Shown here in pieces: positions 61,893 to 64,000 of a DNA stretch of 64,000 bases (within the stretch, counting starts at the first letter, position 1; each line of letters starts with the position of its first letter). The DNA lies in NCBI GenBank assembly GCA_019636675.1, contig JAHBXC010000002.1:124001-188000 (forward strand), written 5' to 3'. The notes below the pieces were generated by a model. It did no database searches, had not been told where the DNA came from, and saw nothing but the letters and a program-made list of their open reading frames with translations. The stretch is from Phycisphaeraceae bacterium. Its GTDB lineage: Bacteria > Planctomycetota > Phycisphaerae > Phycisphaerales > UBA1924. The translations under genes were made by a program, and so were the position numbers.

Positions 61893-62453
61893 ATGTCCCT
61901 CCCCCAAATCCTCTCCGAACTCGAATCCCTCGGCGACCCCGCGCGGCGGAAGCACAACGCCAGGGCCGGGGCCCCCGACAACCAGTTCGGCGTGAAACTC
62001 GGCGACCTCCGCGCCGTCGCGAAGCGGCTCAAGACCGACCACGCCCTCGCGCTCGAACTCTGGGACACGGGCAATGTCGAGGCCCAGCTGCTCGCCGCGC
62101 TCCTCATGAAGCCGGCGTCGCTCTCCGCCGCCGAGGTCGACCGGCTGACGCGCTCCACCACCTGCGCCCAGGTCGCCGACTGGCTGAACTCGTATGTCGT
62201 CGCCAAGCACCCCGAGAAGGACGCGCTGCGCGAGAAGTGGATGACCTCGAAGGAGCGCTGGACGGCGCGCGCCGGCTGGGCGCTCACCGCGAGCCGCGTG
62301 GGCAAAGGCGCCGAGGGCCTCGACCTGCCCGGCCTGCTCGACCCCATCGAGACCGAGATGCCTAAGGCCGCGCCCGGTGAGTACTTCTTTTCACGCGCGG
62401 GGCCCGCCTGGTGCGCCCGGGTCCGAACCGCGGACGAAGCACCACCATCATGA
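61893..62453 (+). CDS. DNA alkylation repair (AlkD-like HEAT) protein, C-terminus probably missing
   Basis: A 186-residue protein. SLPQILSELESLGDPARRKHNARAGA followed by NQFGVKLGDLRAVAKRLKTDHALALELW is the form seen in an AlkD-like family of alkylation repair proteins of about 230 residues, and the next helices VEAQLLAALLM and CAQVADWLNSYVV fit too. In that family a further 50 residues follow the DLDRIE-like point; here, after LLDPIETEMPKAAPG, the sequence turns to something unlike the family and stops. The stop overlaps the next start (ATGA). It could be a truncated or frameshifted protein; the missing C-terminal repeats may reduce function. The ATG is preceded by no clear Shine-Dalgarno. 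Confidence 0.75.
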   Translation: MSLPQILSELESLGDPARRKHNARAGAPDNQFGVKLGDLRAVAKRLKTDHALALELWDTGNVEAQLLAALLMKPASLSAAEVDRLTRSTTCAQVADWLNSYVVAKHPEKDALREKWMTSKERWTARAGWALTASRVGKGAEGLDLPGLLDPIETEMPKAAPGEYFFSRAGPAWCARVRTADEAPPS

Positions 62454-63013
62454 CACGCCACGCCCTCCTCGCCGTCTCGTTGTTTGGAACCCTCCTCCTC
62501 GCCGGCTGCTCGCGCGTCCCGGGGTCGTCGGACTCTGACGGTCCGAGCGCGGCGGCCGCTCCGCCGCCGGAGATGCGGGCGTGGATGGACCGCCTCACGG
62601 TGGCGCACGAATACGACCCGGCGACGGGGTTCATCGTCGCGCGCGAGACGGTCTCGCTCCCGCCGCTCCTCGCCGAGGCGCCGGCGCTGGACGCCGCGAT
62701 CGCGCAGGCGGGGGCTGACCTGGGGAACGCCCGCACGGTGATCGCGTTCGTCACGGCGGATCGTTGCGCGCCGTGCCAGCAGTACAAGCGCGACGCGCTC
62801 AACGACGCCGCGGTGATCGCGAAACTCTCCGAGTCCCGTTTCCTGCCCACGCACCTCGAGGTCGACCGCGCGCCCGAGCTCGCGGAGGCCATCCTCGGGA
62901 CGAGGGCGATCCCCATGACCTACGCGCTGCGAGGCGGCAAGGTCGTCGCGGAACTGCGAGGCCAGCGCTCGGCCGCCGAACTGATCGCGTGGCTCGAAGC
63001 GCTGACCGAATAG
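62450..63013 (+). CDS. Thioredoxin-fold lipoprotein
   Basis: A 187-residue exported protein. The signal peptide has the lipobox LLLAGC with C20, so it is lipid-anchored. A low-complexity linker (25-40) is followed by a region of unknown form and then a thioredoxin-like domain from about 85: VIAFVTADRCAPCQQYKRDAL with a C106-A-P-C109 redox pair, then AIPMTYALRGGKVVAELRGQ with the conserved cis-proline. It resembles DsbD-gamma or thiol-disulfide chaperones of the outer cell wall. Its start overlaps the AlkD-like stop (ATGA). Substrate unknown. Confidence 0.82.
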   Translation: MTRHALLAVSLFGTLLLAGCSRVPGSSDSDGPSAAAAPPPEMRAWMDRLTVAHEYDPATGFIVARETVSLPPLLAEAPALDAAIAQAGADLGNARTVIAFVTADRCAPCQQYKRDALNDAAVIAKLSESRFLPTHLEVDRAPELAEAILGTRAIPMTYALRGGKVVAELRGQRSAAELIAWLEALTE

Positions 63014-63032
63014 GGACGCAGTGTGCGGGCGC

Positions 63033-64000
63033 TCACCGCGCGCGGGCATCGAGCGGGAAGCCGCGGACGAGCGACGTCGGGATGGGGGGGTACGCCATCT
63101 CGAAGCGCGTCCCGGTGAACTCTTCCGGCGTGTGTCCGGTGCGCTCGGTGACGAAGGTCACGAGTCGCGAGTACCACGGGATGTGCGGCGTGATGGCGCC
63201 GCTCGCGCCGCGTCCGAGTGTCTGGACGCCTTCCGCGATCGGCAGCGCGAGCCGCACGATCTCGTCGTCGTTGGGCGCGTGTGGATGCGTCAGTTTCTCG
63301 CAGAGGTGGGCCGCGGGCTCTTCGTCCAGCGCGATGTCGCGGTGCACGAACATATCGAAGATGACGCGCTCGACCGGCGTCTCGAGGAGCACGGTGAAGT
63401 TCGCGTTTGCGTGTTCCTCGCTGGCCGCCCGAGGGTAGAGGTGGCGGAGGTACGTTCCGAAGACCACGTTGGCGGCGCCGGCGTTGCCCACAGGGCCCGG
63501 CGCGAGTTCGAAGCGCTTGAGGTCGCCGAGCGTTGACACGCGGATGTCCGGATTGGTGGGATCGCAGAAGCGCTTGATGAGTTGGAGTTGGCCTTCGGAG
63601 GCGCCCATCGGGTCGAGCGGCTCTTTGGTGAATCGCACCGGAGCCCCGCCGCGCGAACGCACCGCTTCATACGACATCGGCCAGGGGATGGCGCGGAGGC
63701 GTTTGAAGCCCAGATACCCAGTCACATGCGCGACATCGAGCATCGCCGGTTCGTCCGACGCGGGGAAGAGGAACACGGACACGAAGCGCACCGAGGCGTG
63801 CACTCCCCAGACGGCGGCGCCGCCCTCGAAAAGTTTGCGGCGCTCGCGCTCGTGCGCGGCGGCGTCGGGACGCCCGCTCTGGTTCGCCATGAGCGCCGCG
63901 AGCGTCTTGCGATTTCCCGAGATCGCTTCGATCGCGTGCTCGAAGGACTCGGCCGCCTTCAGCAGGGCCGAAACGTTCTCTTCGGGCGCGCCGAGATCGC
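63033..64000 (-). CDS. Unrecognised protein, 5' end beyond the window
   Basis: At least 320 residues. The frame stays open and protein-like to the last base (ENVSALLKAAESFEHAIEAI before the ATG at 63890), so the start is outside. I do not recognise it. The sequence is soluble, with no signal or membrane segment seen; landmarks are HVTGYLGFKRLRAIPWPMSYEAV, GNAGAANVVFGTYLRHLYPRAA and the C-terminal PPIPTSLVRGFPLDARAR. It is convergent with the lipoprotein gene, with 19 bases between stops. The coding signal is good. Confidence 0.75.
   Translation of the reverse strand, partial: DLGAPEENVSALLKAAESFEHAIEAISGNRKTLAALMANQSGRPDAAAHERERRKLFEGGAAVWGVHASVRFVSVFLFPASDEPAMLDVAHVTGYLGFKRLRAIPWPMSYEAVRSRGGAPVRFTKEPLDPMGASEGQLQLIKRFCDPTNPDIRVSTLGDLKRFELAPGPVGNAGAANVVFGTYLRHLYPRAASEEHANANFTVLLETPVERVIFDMFVHRDIALDEEPAAHLCEKLTHPHAPNDDEIVRLALPIAEGVQTLGRGASGAITPHIPWYSRLVTFVTERTGHTPEEFTGTRFEMAYPPIPTSLVRGFPLDARAR

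Overview
The window reads as chromosomal DNA of a very G+C-rich bacterium, most likely a planctomycete of the Phycisphaerae type. This is an inference from several traits seen together: a secreted beta-helix protein ending in a dockerin-like tail with the motif DLNGDGVVNFADLN, two ECF sigma factors each fused by a GTGA overlap to a large Ser/Thr kinase (one with WD40-like repeats, one with TPRs), a Tat-targeted epimerase, and dense gene packing. There is no prophage, transposase or CRISPR array. Most genes are ordinary metabolic functions with tight start/stop overlaps.

Layout. (1) 1-14.2 kb, + strand: an alpha-glucan/trehalose cluster: glgE (cut by the left edge), a treS-maltokinase fusion, malQ, glgB, a GH57/DUF3536 protein and treY. 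It holds the core of the GlgE route (trehalose to maltose to maltose-1-phosphate to glucan, then branching) plus the first enzyme of the TreY route; treZ is not here. (2) 14.2-23.3 kb: a stand-alone B12-binding protein with a CarH-like Wx9EH motif, a BaiN/HI0933-type flavoprotein, a TVP38/TMEM64 membrane protein, an AbgT transporter divergent from a secreted PD40-amidohydrolase, and a CsbD-like small protein. (3) 23.5-31.1 kb: the arginine operon argR-C-B-F-G-H-J, with a consensus promoter at one end and a strong terminator at the other. (4) 31.2-41.6 kb: an ATP/ADP-translocase-like transporter, Tat epimerase, cardiolipin synthase, metallo-beta-lactamase-fold hydrolase, two zinc-ribbon membrane proteins, a secreted protein with three CCxxC metal-binding repeats, the beta-helix/dockerin protein and a globin. 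(5) 41.7-56.3 kb: two sigma-kinase pairs flanking a nine-gene SUF iron-sulfur operon on the minus strand (sufB, Rieske, sufC, sufD, rhodanese, sufE, sufS, sufU, sufT). (6) 56.6-64 kb: initiator tRNA-fMet, a complete type I restriction-modification locus (hsdM-S-R, minus strand), a shortened AlkD-like protein, a thioredoxin-fold lipoprotein, and an unrecognised gene running off the right edge.

The most useful non-coding signals are a perfect TTGACA-N18-TATAAT promoter that overlaps the first in-frame ATGs of argR (implying a leaderless mRNA), a 17-bp palindrome filling the spacer of the likely SUF promoter, dyads in two divergent intergenic regions (AbgT/amidohydrolase and globin/sigma factor), a 13-bp arg-operon terminator, and four copies of an octamer around the csbD-like gene. 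All functional calls come from reading motifs by eye; no database search was run.
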